From: Mycoemilia scoparia
Lineage: Eukaryota > Kickxellomycota > Kickxellomycetes > Kickxellales > Kickxellaceae
Assembly (NCBI GenBank): GCA_027575805.1
Contig: JANBPU010000208.1
Location: forward strand, 1-28,159
DNA: 28,159 nt
Direction: 5' to 3'
Under the pieces are notes generated by a model. It did no database searches and had not been told where the DNA came from. It worked only from the letters and a program-made list of their open reading frames with translations. This document shows positions 1 through 9,490 of this stretch, piece after piece (the stretch's first letter is position 1; every line of letters begins with the position of its first letter). The position numbers and the translations under genes are program-made.

Positions 1-615
1 TTATCAACTCAGATTCGTTTTTATATATGATACACTTGATTGAAACACTCATTCTTTAATTGATCATCTGAACAGGCACACTTGGATGGATAATCTCTAC
101 TCTAAGCACAGGCGATAAACTAGATGTAATTCAATTCTTTCACTATCTTTTCCCTCTACAACCAAAATAACACTGATCACTTGGATTTATAGATGTCCAA
201 AGTAGGTGATTGACTATGATAATATTTAATGACACTTGGGATTTCTTGGATGAGATGGTCAGATGGAGCAGAGTCACCTCCTGCACAACCTCTCAAATGT
301 AGGGAGTGTTTTTGCAAGTAGGAGTCAGCTGCCAATTCCACAAAGAGACACTTTTAAAATCAAGACATTCTACTTGAGAACAGCTGGTGAATCTCAACAC
401 CCACACAAAGAGGAAAAAGCAGTGCATTTGGCACAGTTCCGTGTGAATTTGAAAAGTTCAACTAACTGAGCTGTTGTAAGAAACTCCAAAAATGTATAAA
501 AGGGCCTGCCATTGCCTCAATAAATTCATCTTTATCTCTTTTTCGCACACTCCGATGTTCAGCAAAACAAACAACTACCAACAACCATCACCTCCCAACC
601 ATAGTAATTCCATTG
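1..615. other. AT-rich stretch without a convincing gene
   Basis: Two short open frames on the plus strand (263-469 and 492-716) have no recognisable domain, and the second runs straight into the hairpin cluster at 616-828, so I do not treat either as a gene. A TATAAAAG box lies at 495-502. The stretch from 503 to 615 is pyrimidine- and A-rich and would be a plausible 5' leader for a transcript that reads into the hairpins. Nothing else stands out. Confidence 0.4.
495..502 (+). promoter_or_regulatory. TATA box upstream of the hairpin cluster
   Basis: The sequence TATAAAAG is followed by GGCC and then a CT-rich leader. It resembles the TATAAAAG boxes at 4645 and 8552 in this window. Its only visible downstream candidate is the structured segment at 616-828. 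There is no transcript evidence. Confidence 0.35.
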
Positions 616-828
616 GCCCATGTCAGTGGGCTAAACAGCGCCATGATCCGCATGGTATATATGAACCACCCGATGGTGGTGGGGGAGAGTCCGAGCCAAG
701 CTGGGAGAGCTACTAGCTCCCACCCCATTCAAGGGATGAACCCGAAAGGCCAATGGCCTTTAGTCTAAAAACCAAATATATAGATGGTCTTGTGCCAAGA
801 CCAGTATTTTTGGCAGAGAGAGCCAAAA
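616..828 (+). other. Chain of perfect short hairpins: candidate structured RNA
   Basis: Seven short inverted repeats follow one another with little spacing. They are GCCCA/TGGGC (616-631), CCATG/CATGG (641-655), ACCACC/GGTGGT with a CGAT loop (665-680), TGGGAG/CTCCCA (702-722), AAAGGCC/GGCCTTT with an AAT loop (745-761), TGGTCTTG/CAAGACCA with a TGC loop (785-803), and TTTTGGC/GCCAAAA (808-828). A smaller GGG/CCC stem sits at 733-743. The block is more GC-rich than its surroundings and is followed by an A-rich tail. This is inferred to be a folded RNA or the structured end of a mobile element. I cannot assign a family. Hammerhead ribozyme was considered and does not fit because the CUGAUGA core is missing. 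Confidence 0.4.
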
Positions 829-1474
829 TAAAACTTTAATTAGATGGAATACGAAGAACAATCAAATTCTGGAACCATGCACAGAAAATGCACAGAAATC
901 AAATGTGATTTCAGGTTGCAAGTTTTTTATTCTTTGTATATACCCATTTAATTGTTATAATTATATAACATGGCCAAACACTGTGACCATGGTGTTGCAT
1001 TTTAAATTTATTTGTTGATATTTATATAAATAAATTGTCAAAAACCATTTGTTTATGCCAGTTTAATATTTTTCTAGCTATGACAATAAATGTATGACAT
1101 TCTCAAATATTAGCATCGACAGAGTATGAGCAGAATTTCAACTATAAATTGCAACAACATTTAATAACAATTAAATACAATCTAATCATGTACTGGTTAA
1201 TTACCAGCGATTGCTCTAATTCAAAACTCCATGTGTAGCCAAAAAATAAAATATCCAAGCTACTGTGAAAACCTCTGAAAATGTATAGAAGGGTCGACTT
1301 TTGTCAAGGCATTATACCTTTAGCGTCTTCAATAATTTTAAATCACATAAAATTTCAAACTACCCAATATGAACTGAAACAGGATCAAAAACTCACCAAG
1401 TCTATTTTCTAAAAAAGTCAAACCCCACCAAAAGATCTCTCCTATTGCTACTGCCGATATGGTCAAGGTTCACA
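829..1474. other. AT-rich non-coding stretch
   Basis: There is no open frame of note. A 9-bp inverted repeat, AATTTATTT/AAATAAATT, lies around 1004-1036. A second TATA-like string (TGTATAGAAGGG) near 1280 resembles the TATA context at 493. Otherwise I see nothing here. Confidence 0.4.
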
Positions 1475-1603
1475 AGGCTTTGGGCAAAATGGGTCTCCAA
1501 GAGTAATTGCATATAAAATAGTTGATGATTGGGCCAAAATCTGGTGAGGAACCATTTCTGCCTACCACCATAGATTCGATCATTAGTGAAATCTTGCCGT
1601 ATG
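1475..1603 (-). repeat. Dispersed repeat, copy 1
   Basis: About 129 bp read on the minus strand match 11771-11898 on the plus strand at roughly 94-95% by eye. The match runs from CATACGGCAAGATTTCAC to CCCAAAGCCTT. The only shared flank is a weak TTGACCA just past the end. An open frame crosses it (1402-1893, minus), but it also overlaps the last exon of the neighbouring gene in another frame, so it is probably not a gene. The parent element is not identified. Confidence 0.6.
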
Positions 1604-1684
1604 CAACAATTACATTTTGTTTTCAACACAAGTATGATTTGAGAAAATATCATTTGCTTTATTGAGACATGAACAATGTCAGCC

Positions 1685-3659
1685 CTAGCATTGAGAATGA
1701 GGTCTGATATCTGCATTAGAATAGAGAATATCCAGTGCCTCAAAAGCCAATTCATAGTCTGATACCTTGGATTTGAGTACCTCATTTTCGAACTCAAGTC
1801 TCGATATTTCTTTGTTTTGGTTACTAGAAAGCGACCTGTTTGCCATATACCTTTCCATAGCGGCAAGATCTCTACCACCCCGACTATTAACACTAGGACT
1901 TGTCATTTTACTATTTTTAAGTATATCTGCTGATATCGATTCCAGACACATTTTCTTTCTGGACTTTCTTGGTGACAGTGGAGCTACAGATATTTTGGAT
2001 TTGTCACTTACCAAGGCAGCTGATGTAATATACAATATATATAATCATACATATTACTTTGGCAATTACCTAAGCTGGATGTAGAAATCTCTGGCAAAAG
2101 TCCCCTACTTGGTCCAAACCCTTTGTCTTTGCTATCATTGAAATCTGATGAGCTACCGTTCTGATCAAGATCTATGGAATCGGTCACACTATCCCCAGCA
2201 CCGTGAAGCTTTTGTTTGCCTTTTTTGATGCATCCAGGATCTATAAAGTTAAACACCAACAATTCATTCTAAATGTGTAAGTTACAGGCGATTGCAAAAG
2301 CAAAGGATCGAAATAAATGACCAAAACAGTTTTCTGATCATGTTGGAAACGGTGATATAAGCGAAACTGTGGTCATCAAGGCCATGCTTGTTTCTCCTAC
2401 ACCCTCACAAAAGACAGCCCCAAAAATATAACTAATCTGAACATAAACTAATAAATCATCACTTTCTCCCAAAAACAGCATGCACAATAAAGACATGAGG
2501 GATGATTTGGGAAAAGTTGGGCCTTCAGGTTGAGTGATCTGCATGTGACATCATCATCCAGCAACTAATCCAAAAACGCGTAGAGCGTGTACACGATGTA
2601 CACCACACCACAACATAGACAGGCAGATTGGGGCGGAGATTTATCTACAAGGGATCTTTGGGAGACCATTTGAGGATTGTGTAGTTAAGCCTAGAAGTAG
2701 AAGGCGGATAATGACGACTCTTGGGCCACTTTTGTTTGTTTTTACTTGACTAATCATTCAATAAAGCGTATAGGGTAGTTTCATAATGATAAAATAATAC
2801 CCATTTGGTAGAGCTTACACATTTGCTTTCCCAACAATCCCAAAAGATCCATACTTCCAACTACGCATTTTCTTGGAAGTAAAATAGGAGGTGGAGGTGG
2901 AGTAATTCGACCACGACTTTCTTTTGCTAGAGATTGCTTTGGTAGAAACAAGGAACCAAGCCGTGGTAAATTGCTTGTCATTAACGCATCCCCGTGCCGA
3001 TTTTTTGTTCCCAACAAACCACTGTTTCCAATATCTTCTTCACCACCATTATTGTTATTAGGGATGGTAGCTGTAACAGAGTTCTGGGATGCTTTGAGAT
3101 TTTGAGTTATGACTTTTGTTCCAGATACCGCTGTATATTTGGTGGCTTTCATTACTTTTTGATCGCCTAGGCCGTGGCTACTCTTATTGTCGCATACTTT
3201 TGCAGTAGATGTGGTGGTAGTAGTTGTTGTAGTAGCACCAGGGAACAAGGACCTCATGCTGGAACATACTGCAGCAGGTGGCACATTTTCCGGCGCCGAT
3301 GTTCCCACGATCTGGATATCAATATCCGAATGGTCCACTCGGTCTTCATCACCAACACCATTGCGGTCCTTTGGGATACTAATGCTACTATCTATGGTAG
3401 CAGTATTCTTGGTAAAACTCAGTTGTGCTATCAGCGGTGAAGAAGTATAATATGACGATAGAGAGTCAGTGAGTGCCTGTCCAGGACCCAAACTCAACTT
3501 AGTATTACTACCACCATCGCCATCGCCATCACCATCAACAACCACTGGAGCACAAGCTGGACCCTTCGATCTAGAAAAGAATTTTTGATACTTTGTTTCC
3601 CGGTTTTGAGTAGATATTTTGCCTTTGCCTCTTCTCCTTCGGCTTATTTGCTTCCTATT
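1685..3659 (-). CDS. Three-exon protein of unknown function with a C-terminal coiled coil
   Basis: I model three exons on the minus strand: 3659 (open 5' end) to 2819, 2240-2070, and 2019-1685. The introns are 2818-2241 (donor GTAAGC, acceptor TATAG) and 2069-2020 (donor GTAATT, acceptor CATCAG). The reading phase is kept across both. Exon 1 starts with a very basic stretch (SRRRRGKGK), followed by low-complexity Gly/Asp, Thr and Pro runs. It ends near a Leu/Gly-rich segment joined to CIKKGKQK. Exon 3 carries SPRKSRKKM, like a nuclear-localisation signal, and a short heptad-like helix (ISRLEFENEVLKSKVSDYEL) close to the C-terminus. The first ATG in exon 1 lies well inside it and the frame is open upstream to 3659, so a further 5' exon is likely. 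The composition suggests a nuclear or regulatory protein; this is inference, and I recognise no domain. Confidence 0.55.
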
Positions 3660-5192
3660 TTACGCCACACATAATACTGTGAGAATGCATACACATTTAA
3701 AGGTAAGCCACACACGTATATTCGGTTGAGACTCAAGTAAAGCAACAGAAAAGGTTGAGTGAGAACGCCAGAAAAAGAGTACAATGAAAGGATTATGATA
3801 TGGCTGATATTTGCCTTTTACCGCCTGTCCAATTCATGAATGTTCGCAAAACCAATGTATATTCAATAGGGAATTGCTTTCAAAGTTAAAGAAATGACGA
3901 GACAAAATAAACCAGACTAGAAAACTCCGTTGTCAATATATCTCAAAACCTGATGTGTTTTGTATATGCGTATTGCGAATCTTTAAGCGTTTTGCCATTT
4001 TGATGGCGCATAAAATTTAATGCGCTTTTAATCGAGAAAAGTCGCATTGAAGGTTTAAAAAATGTGAATAGTTTTCAAAAAAAGGTTTGAATTAAACTTC
4101 AATTGCCTTGACTCAACATGGCTTTGCTTTGCTTTGTTTTGCTTTGTGCTGTATTTCGAAATATATTAATGATTCTGGTTTATAACTATTGAGAATTTTA
4201 TAAACAAATGCTGTTGTTTTGTTAGGTCTGAAGACAAGTAAAAACGTAGGTAGGCAGGTAGTGAGAGTGAGATATTTAATGATAGCAGTATTAGCAGTTG
4301 TGCACCTGATTCGGCTAAAAGGAGTAGGAAACGGACGCAAAGGTGCTTTTCAAGTGTGCTAAAATTCTCAGGAAATCAATATTGATGCAGCAGTAGTTGT
4401 GGTGGCGGTAGTAGTAGTAGTACTAGACAAAGCGTGAACACAGGTACATTTATGTATGTGTCGAGTTTTAGAAGCTCTGTAGCAAATGTGGAAGGAAACA
4501 CAGATAGGATGCAAAATTAAATGCAAGTAAGCTTACAAGCACATAAACAGTTTTGCTAAATTGGAGCCCATCAAAATGGACTCTTTGATCGTTCTATGCA
4601 GAGAGTCAGCAAATAGGGAAGAGAAAGGATTGGGGCTCAAAAAGTATAAAAGAACCAAACCATCCCCAACATATTTCATTACTATTAGCCACACAGGACC
4701 TTCCTTACTTTTACTTTTATTTGTTTGTCCTATTTTTCATTATTATAAGTACTTTTAGTTTTTCCACACCCACCAGATTTTCCCTGTCTCTCTCTCTCTT
4801 GTCCACTTGCCTGCATTTCCCCATACCAAGGCCCTACTTCCTTCATACTTGTTGTACGGCAATCAGCCGATTATAAAACGGGGACTCCACAGAACTGCCG
4901 AGACTTTTATGATCTACATCTCGGTCCTTGCCAAATTCTCTCACTCACTCATAATCACTGCCATTAGTCACAATTGGTTCATTTGAATCTTTTGCTGGAT
5001 TTGCGGTGTCACAGTATCAAAGCTAACCATCAGTAGCCAAGATTCCCACCGCACTATTTATTTGGCTGATCACAAACCACAACCCTTTCTCCCTCTTGTA
5101 TTTAATTTACTCAGCCTTGCCTTACTTTTTATCTCTCATCGCCTATTTCGATCTATCGCTATCGCCAATTCATGTTCATAATCATCATCAGC
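3660..5192. other. Divergent intergenic region with TATA boxes and a TTTGC repeat
   Basis: This lies between the minus-strand gene ending upstream and the plus-strand gene at 5193, so it should hold both promoters. It contains a degenerate TTTGC repeat at about 4121-4147, TATAAAAG at 4645-4652 and TATAAAA at 4873-4879, followed by CT-rich sequence up to the start codon. A short open frame at 4561-4758 covers the first TATA box and looks non-coding. An initial exon for the minus-strand gene probably lies at its left end. Confidence 0.45.
4645..4652 (+). promoter_or_regulatory. TATA box, upstream candidate for the 5193 gene
   Basis: TATAAAAG lies about 540 bp before the start codon at 5193. 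A second candidate, TATAAAA, is at 4873-4879, about 310 bp before it. Either would give a long CT-rich leader. The sequence does not decide between them. Confidence 0.35.
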
Positions 5193-6127
5193 ATGGCTAC
5201 TGCTTGTTCAAAGAGATCTCACATGGTTCGTCGTGCCGTGGCACTACGGATTCTTCAATCCTCATCGCCATCATCTCATCGCCATCGATCATCCAGATCA
5301 ATAACAACAACAACCTCACCGGGTCATATCTACGATGATGAGGTTGTTGATGGCAACAATTTCTGTTCTTCAGGGTTTGCTCATCGATCAATGTCATTTG
5401 ACAATGATGATGTTTGTTCTCCTATGGCCACCAATGTTACTACTACCGAAAGTAGTGACCACCAAAATGGTAAGCATCTTTTCTCTCTATTTTCCAGAGA
5501 CCTTCTTTTTGGAAATATAAGTGGGTACCTCAGTGTGGTATCCAAATATTTCAAAATTTTGCTTTTGGCTTCCTCCCTCCAACCTCTCACTCACTCTTTT
5601 GTAACGTACCCTCGTACGCATGCACACCCTGGTATCTAAATGGATACCATCATGCCTTCCATCATCATCATACCCACCATTAAAATACTCCTAAAAAAAC
5701 TTTTTTCATGCGTGATTGTGCAATTGTGCGTGGCTTTTGGTTCTGTAATTGCATTTTTGTTTGTATTTTTTTACATTTATGTGTATTGCACTAAATAGTA
5801 GCAGCAGCAGCAGCAAAAAGGCATGATGCAGCAGCGCTAGTAGGAGGATCACAGCAAAAAAATACCATCATCAGTGCTGAGACAATTGAAGATTGTTGTT
5901 GCCATCATCGTCGCAGCATAGCTCTGGACAAAAAATCAGTATCTATCGCAAAACGCTACACATCATCTTCAGAGCCAGTCTTTGATGGTGACAGCAATAG
6001 TCATGGTCGCCTTCATCCAAGGAAGAAACTTGATCGGTCCCAAGCCCTTCTTTTGCGTCTAAGGAAATTGCAATATGAAAAGATGAGGCTCATGCATATT
6101 TTGCAAGAATCTCACCAGCAAATGTAA
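5193..6127 (+). CDS. Two-exon Ser/His-rich protein of unknown function
   Basis: Exon 1 is 5193-5469 and exon 2 is 5799-6127. The intron (5470-5798) has donor GTAAGC and acceptor AAATAG, and phase 1 is kept, giving about 201 residues ending in TAA at 6125. An in-frame ATG at 5172 would add seven residues; I prefer 5193 because MATACSKR follows a CATCATCAGC context, but this is not certain. The N-terminal half is rich in Ser, His, Arg and Thr. Exon 2 opens with an Ala run from a GCA repeat and contains an unusual EDCCCHHRR string. It ends in a strongly basic, leucine-rich helix (SQALLLRLRKLQYEKMRLMH) that could be a coiled coil or nucleic-acid-binding helix. The GCA run allows two acceptor choices (AAATAG or TAGTAG) that differ by one codon. 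No family is recognised. Confidence 0.6.
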
Positions 6128-7328
6128 CACTCCCTTTATTGTTATTGTTGCATTCCCCCCTCCTCCTCCTCCTTATATTCCTTTTCATTTTGTACCTCGT
6201 ATCTCCCTATTCTTAGGTGATCGATCCCCTTGTATATTATCTATCAAATCAACCTTTATCGAGCACAATAAGCAGTGCTATTGATGTTATCTAAAACTTT
6301 AACTAGACAACATGGAAAAGTATTTGTCTTTAGAAAATGATTTTGTTGTTTCTGCTGTTATTTATTTTTCTCTGGTTTCGCTATTTTATTATTGTATCTT
6401 CACTTTTACAACCACAACTATTTTGTTCAAACATTGAAACAGAGTGAAGAATTAGAAACTGTTTTTGGGTACATTAATCTCCTTACCAAGAGCACTCAAT
6501 TAATATCAACATGGCCATTTTTTAGCGTATTCAGATTCAAGCCATTCCACACAATACATCAATGACCATTATCAAGTATTTAAATTGGTAGGGCATTAAA
6601 ATCCTACTCACTTCTTTGGAGTCACATGGCTCCCAACGCTTATGAATGGATTCAAGGCGAAGATGTTGGGATACGTAGGTTGCAGGCAAGACACACGTCA
6701 TGGCTAGCAGTCCCAAAAATTTATATAAAACCAATGTAGGCCTGTAAACTTGGAATCACATAATGCCAAACCTGAATGTATCCTACTATCGCCACCAGTC
6801 CAAACTATTCTCCATATCCAGGATCATTGTTGTCTTCGTCTTGACCTTGAATCCTTAGTCATATCCAGGATCATCATCACTTCCCACACCATTACTATTT
6901 AAAATATCTAAAAGCTAGCCACAGTTTATCTAAACAGTAATGGTACAAGAATAGCGTTTCAATGCTCTCACACATATTGATACTATTGAGATGTATGGCA
7001 CAAAAATAAATCACACTATTGATATACTACTACAATTATATATACTGAATCTACAGCACATTAGCTTCACTCGCACTAACATTCAATAAACTAAAGGACA
7101 GTAAACGAGGGCCCTAAAGGCTTCTACACTCTAACCCCTAACCAATTTTTTGATAATGTAGTAGTGACACAAGGAATTGGATATATAAAGTTACGGAAAT
7201 AATATCTCCAAATATATTTATACGGCTCATAGCCCTACATATCTATTTTAATTCTCTTTTCTTTTCTTTATTCTAACAGTACTTTAAACAGTCAATATCA
7301 CATTATAAATTGACACTCGTCACGGAAA
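6128..7328. other. AT-rich intergenic stretch
   Basis: This holds the 3' flank of the 5193 gene and the promoter of the 7329 gene. A 15-bp direct repeat (CATATCCAGGATCAT) occurs near 6813 and 6862. A minus-strand open frame at 6537-6734 could be a lone exon, since it has an acceptor-like CAG upstream and GTGAGT downstream, but I could not connect it to a gene. Nothing else is supported. Confidence 0.4.
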
Positions 7329-7631
7329 ATGTTTAAGCTGTTTGTTATTACCATCTTTGTCTTTGTTGCAGTAATGTTCATATCATCCTCATCTGCTAAT
7401 TCTGGCTCGTCAAATAGTAACAACAATGCAGTTGTTCAGAAACAAGGTGCTGCAGCTGTAGCTACAATTAGAAGGGTCCTAAAGAAGAGAATAAGCAAAA
7501 GGAGAAAGGCAATGATCAAGAAACGTAAAACCAGTTTATTTATTAAACGAGCTGGAACAACTACATCATCCTTTACAAACACTACCACTACCACTACCAC
7601 TACAACTACAACTACTACAAATTCAGATTAA
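7329..7631 (+). CDS. Small secreted basic peptide precursor, 100 residues
   Basis: The protein begins with a clear signal peptide (MFKLFVITIFVFVAVMFIS, hydrophobic residues 2-18, cleavage likely near 23-25). A Ser/Asn-rich spacer follows. Residues 48-74 are very basic, with dibasic or polybasic sites at 48-49 (RR), 52-54 (KKR), 57-60 (KRRK), 64-67 (KKRK) and 73-74 (KR). The tail is a Thr run. Kex2-type proteases cut after KR and RR in the fungal secretory pathway, so this could be a processed peptide hormone, pheromone-like factor or antimicrobial-like peptide; that is inference. The ATG is the first in the frame, and TATAAAT lies only about 20 bp upstream of it. No homologue is recognised, and a wall-associated basic protein is an alternative. 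Confidence 0.6.
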   Translation: MFKLFVITIFVFVAVMFISSSSANSGSSNSNNNAVVQKQGAAAVATIRRVLKKRISKRRKAMIKKRKTSLFIKRAGTTTSSFTNTTTTTTTTTTTTTNSD

Positions 7632-8229
7632 ATTCATATTAAAAAGAGATTGTAAGTGAAAGTATTTTTGCGATGGGTTAGCAGTTAGCCACTGGTAGTT
7701 TTGGAGTCATCAGATTGTTTCTATTAATAGTCTATAATTTGATTTATAAACACCAAAAAGTTCATTTGCAAAATTAATATGAATAATATCACGCAATGGC
7801 ATTTGGTTCTTCATTATAAAATTTTAAACAAAAATAATTTTACTTTTTTCTTTAAGAATAAATTGTCATAATCTAATAGCTATCATTGTGGTGGTTGTGG
7901 CTCATTATATTCAACTAGTATTTTATTCGTAATAACAATTAAATAACATCTATATTTGGAACATGAACGTTTAGTATTAACATCCTCCAACACCACTAAA
8001 TTTAGCTTTATTCTAACTTTCCAAAGATGCAATGGTGGTAGAGATATACCTCTTACACAAGGAACATTAAAAAAGAAGAAGCAAAAAAAGACGCAGATTA
8101 TTCAAGAAATGTCAAGAGAAGGTTATCATTAAACAATATGATGATTATGACAAAATAAACTCAAATCTTGATATCGTCTCTAATGGATATTTCCTCTACA
8201 GCAATTGAATATCTCAATTATTTAGTTAC

Positions 8230-8253
8230 ATATATATATATATATATATATAT
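8230..8253. repeat. TA dinucleotide microsatellite
   Basis: About twelve uninterrupted TA units lie within AT-rich intergenic DNA. Confidence 0.9.
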
Positions 8254-8551
8254 GCTTTAGTGTATACTTGTTTATAAAAATCTAAAGTTTTATTATATTC
8301 TTTGCTCAAGACATCCATCTTCTAGTCCATACTATATATTTCATAATTACTCCAATGAAAATAATTGTCAAAAGCAAAATACAAATAAATGTTATTCAGT
8401 CACATAAGTAACAAGATCTTCATGAAACGCCTTCTAAACTCTGTGTTGACGAGCAGGTATCGCATATAAAATGATTGATAATATCGTTAGAGGTACATAG
8501 CATTTACTCGATGATAACTAGCATTAGTTTCTGAGGTTGGTGGCTGGCTTC

Positions 8552-8559
8552 TATAAAAG
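8552..8559 (+). promoter_or_regulatory. TATA box in the region upstream of the receptor
   Basis: TATAAAAG is followed about 25 bp later by a CT-rich segment (TTCTCTTTCATTCACAC) typical of fungal transcription start regions. The downstream gene is unclear. It could serve the small frame at 8980 or, with a leader of about 900 nt, the receptor at 9491. Confidence 0.35.
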
Positions 8560-8979
8560 TGATAGTTGAGGTGGGCCTTTCGATCCACTTCTCTTTCATT
8601 CACACATAACATATACTTTTATTACGCTTAACTTAAATCCAATCTGACATCATCTATAAACACACACAGTTCAAATATTATATTTGTTTTCTCTTCCTAA
8701 CTTCATTCGTCAATTCAGCATACTCAAAGGTACAAAAACGACGATGTATTGGATGATCACAAACAATCATATACTCATTGTACACCAGGTCCATTTTGTG
8801 AAACCCTACATCACTAAAGATTAGAAGGTGCCCTGCACCAGAAGTAGTACACCAAAGCTATAAATAACATCATCTTGTTTATTACCTTCCAGAAACATAT
8901 CTTGATATCCAACCAAAGTTGTTGTGAGTTAAAATTCTGTGACCCTGAAGATCACTTAAACCAAAACAATAACAGCTAA

Positions 8980-9117
8980 ATGCATCCGAGCAGATTTCAA
9001 TCAAGTCACTTGAGATCCAACCCACTATACGCTATGAATGCAGATAGTGGTTACACAAAATATTCAGGAGACGACTGGCTTTCCTTGAGCAAACATCAAA
9101 CAAAAAGTGCGTGGTGA
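8980..9117 (+). CDS. Possible 45-residue small ORF
   Basis: An ATG-initiated frame encodes 45 residues beginning MHPSRFQSSHLRSNPLYAM and ending KSAW before TGA. It is less biased toward AT-rich codons than the surrounding non-coding DNA. It has no signal peptide or known motif. It lies about 370 bp upstream of the receptor start, so it could be a short peptide gene, an upstream ORF in the receptor leader, or chance. Low confidence. Confidence 0.2.
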   Translation: MHPSRFQSSHLRSNPLYAMNADSGYTKYSGDDWLSLSKHQTKSAW

Positions 9118-9490
9118 GAAAACTTCAAGACACACAGCAAGCAATAACAATCATACCTATGTTTGCATCTGGGTGTGAAAATTCCATGAACTAACTGAGT
9201 AAAATGACAGTGGCGGTCCCTTTCTAGGTAGAAAAACTCTAGAGAACAACAGATGATTATGAATAATGGTCTCTTTATTTTCTTTCATTTTTCTATCATT
9301 TTTCTTTATTTATTATATATACTTTAATCTCTTTTATCTAAAATTCCGCCACCCACACATCTCGATTACTAAAGGTGTGTTATTTTTTAACTCGGTGATA
9401 TATCAAGCTTCCACAGCCATCAACATAGTAATAATAGTACCTTAAAATATTCTGGGTAAACCATATATAACCCACCACCTACACACATAA

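Larger units (their letters stand above)
7632..9490. other. Long AT-rich intergenic region before the receptor gene
   Basis: It contains a TA dinucleotide run (8230-8253), a TATAAAAG box at 8552-8559 with a CT-rich stretch downstream, and a 45-codon open frame at 8980-9117. No larger gene is visible on either strand. A TATATAA string at 9464-9470 is only about 25 bp before the receptor start codon. Confidence 0.4.

Noticed and set aside
721..765. Possible hammerhead ribozyme, from GAUGA and GAAA next to a GGCC stem
   Set aside because: The CUGAUGA core is absent (GGGAUGA instead), and the bases that should form stem II pair differently (GGG/CCC across it).
1402..1893. 163-codon minus-strand frame
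   Set aside because: It overlaps the coiled-coil exon in a different frame and is partly made of the dispersed repeat. No domain is seen.
6537..6734. Possible minus-strand exon (LVLYKFLGLLAMTC...) with acceptor- and donor-like ends
   Set aside because: No flanking exon with a compatible phase was found and no domain is recognised. It is kept only as a remark in the intergenic entry.
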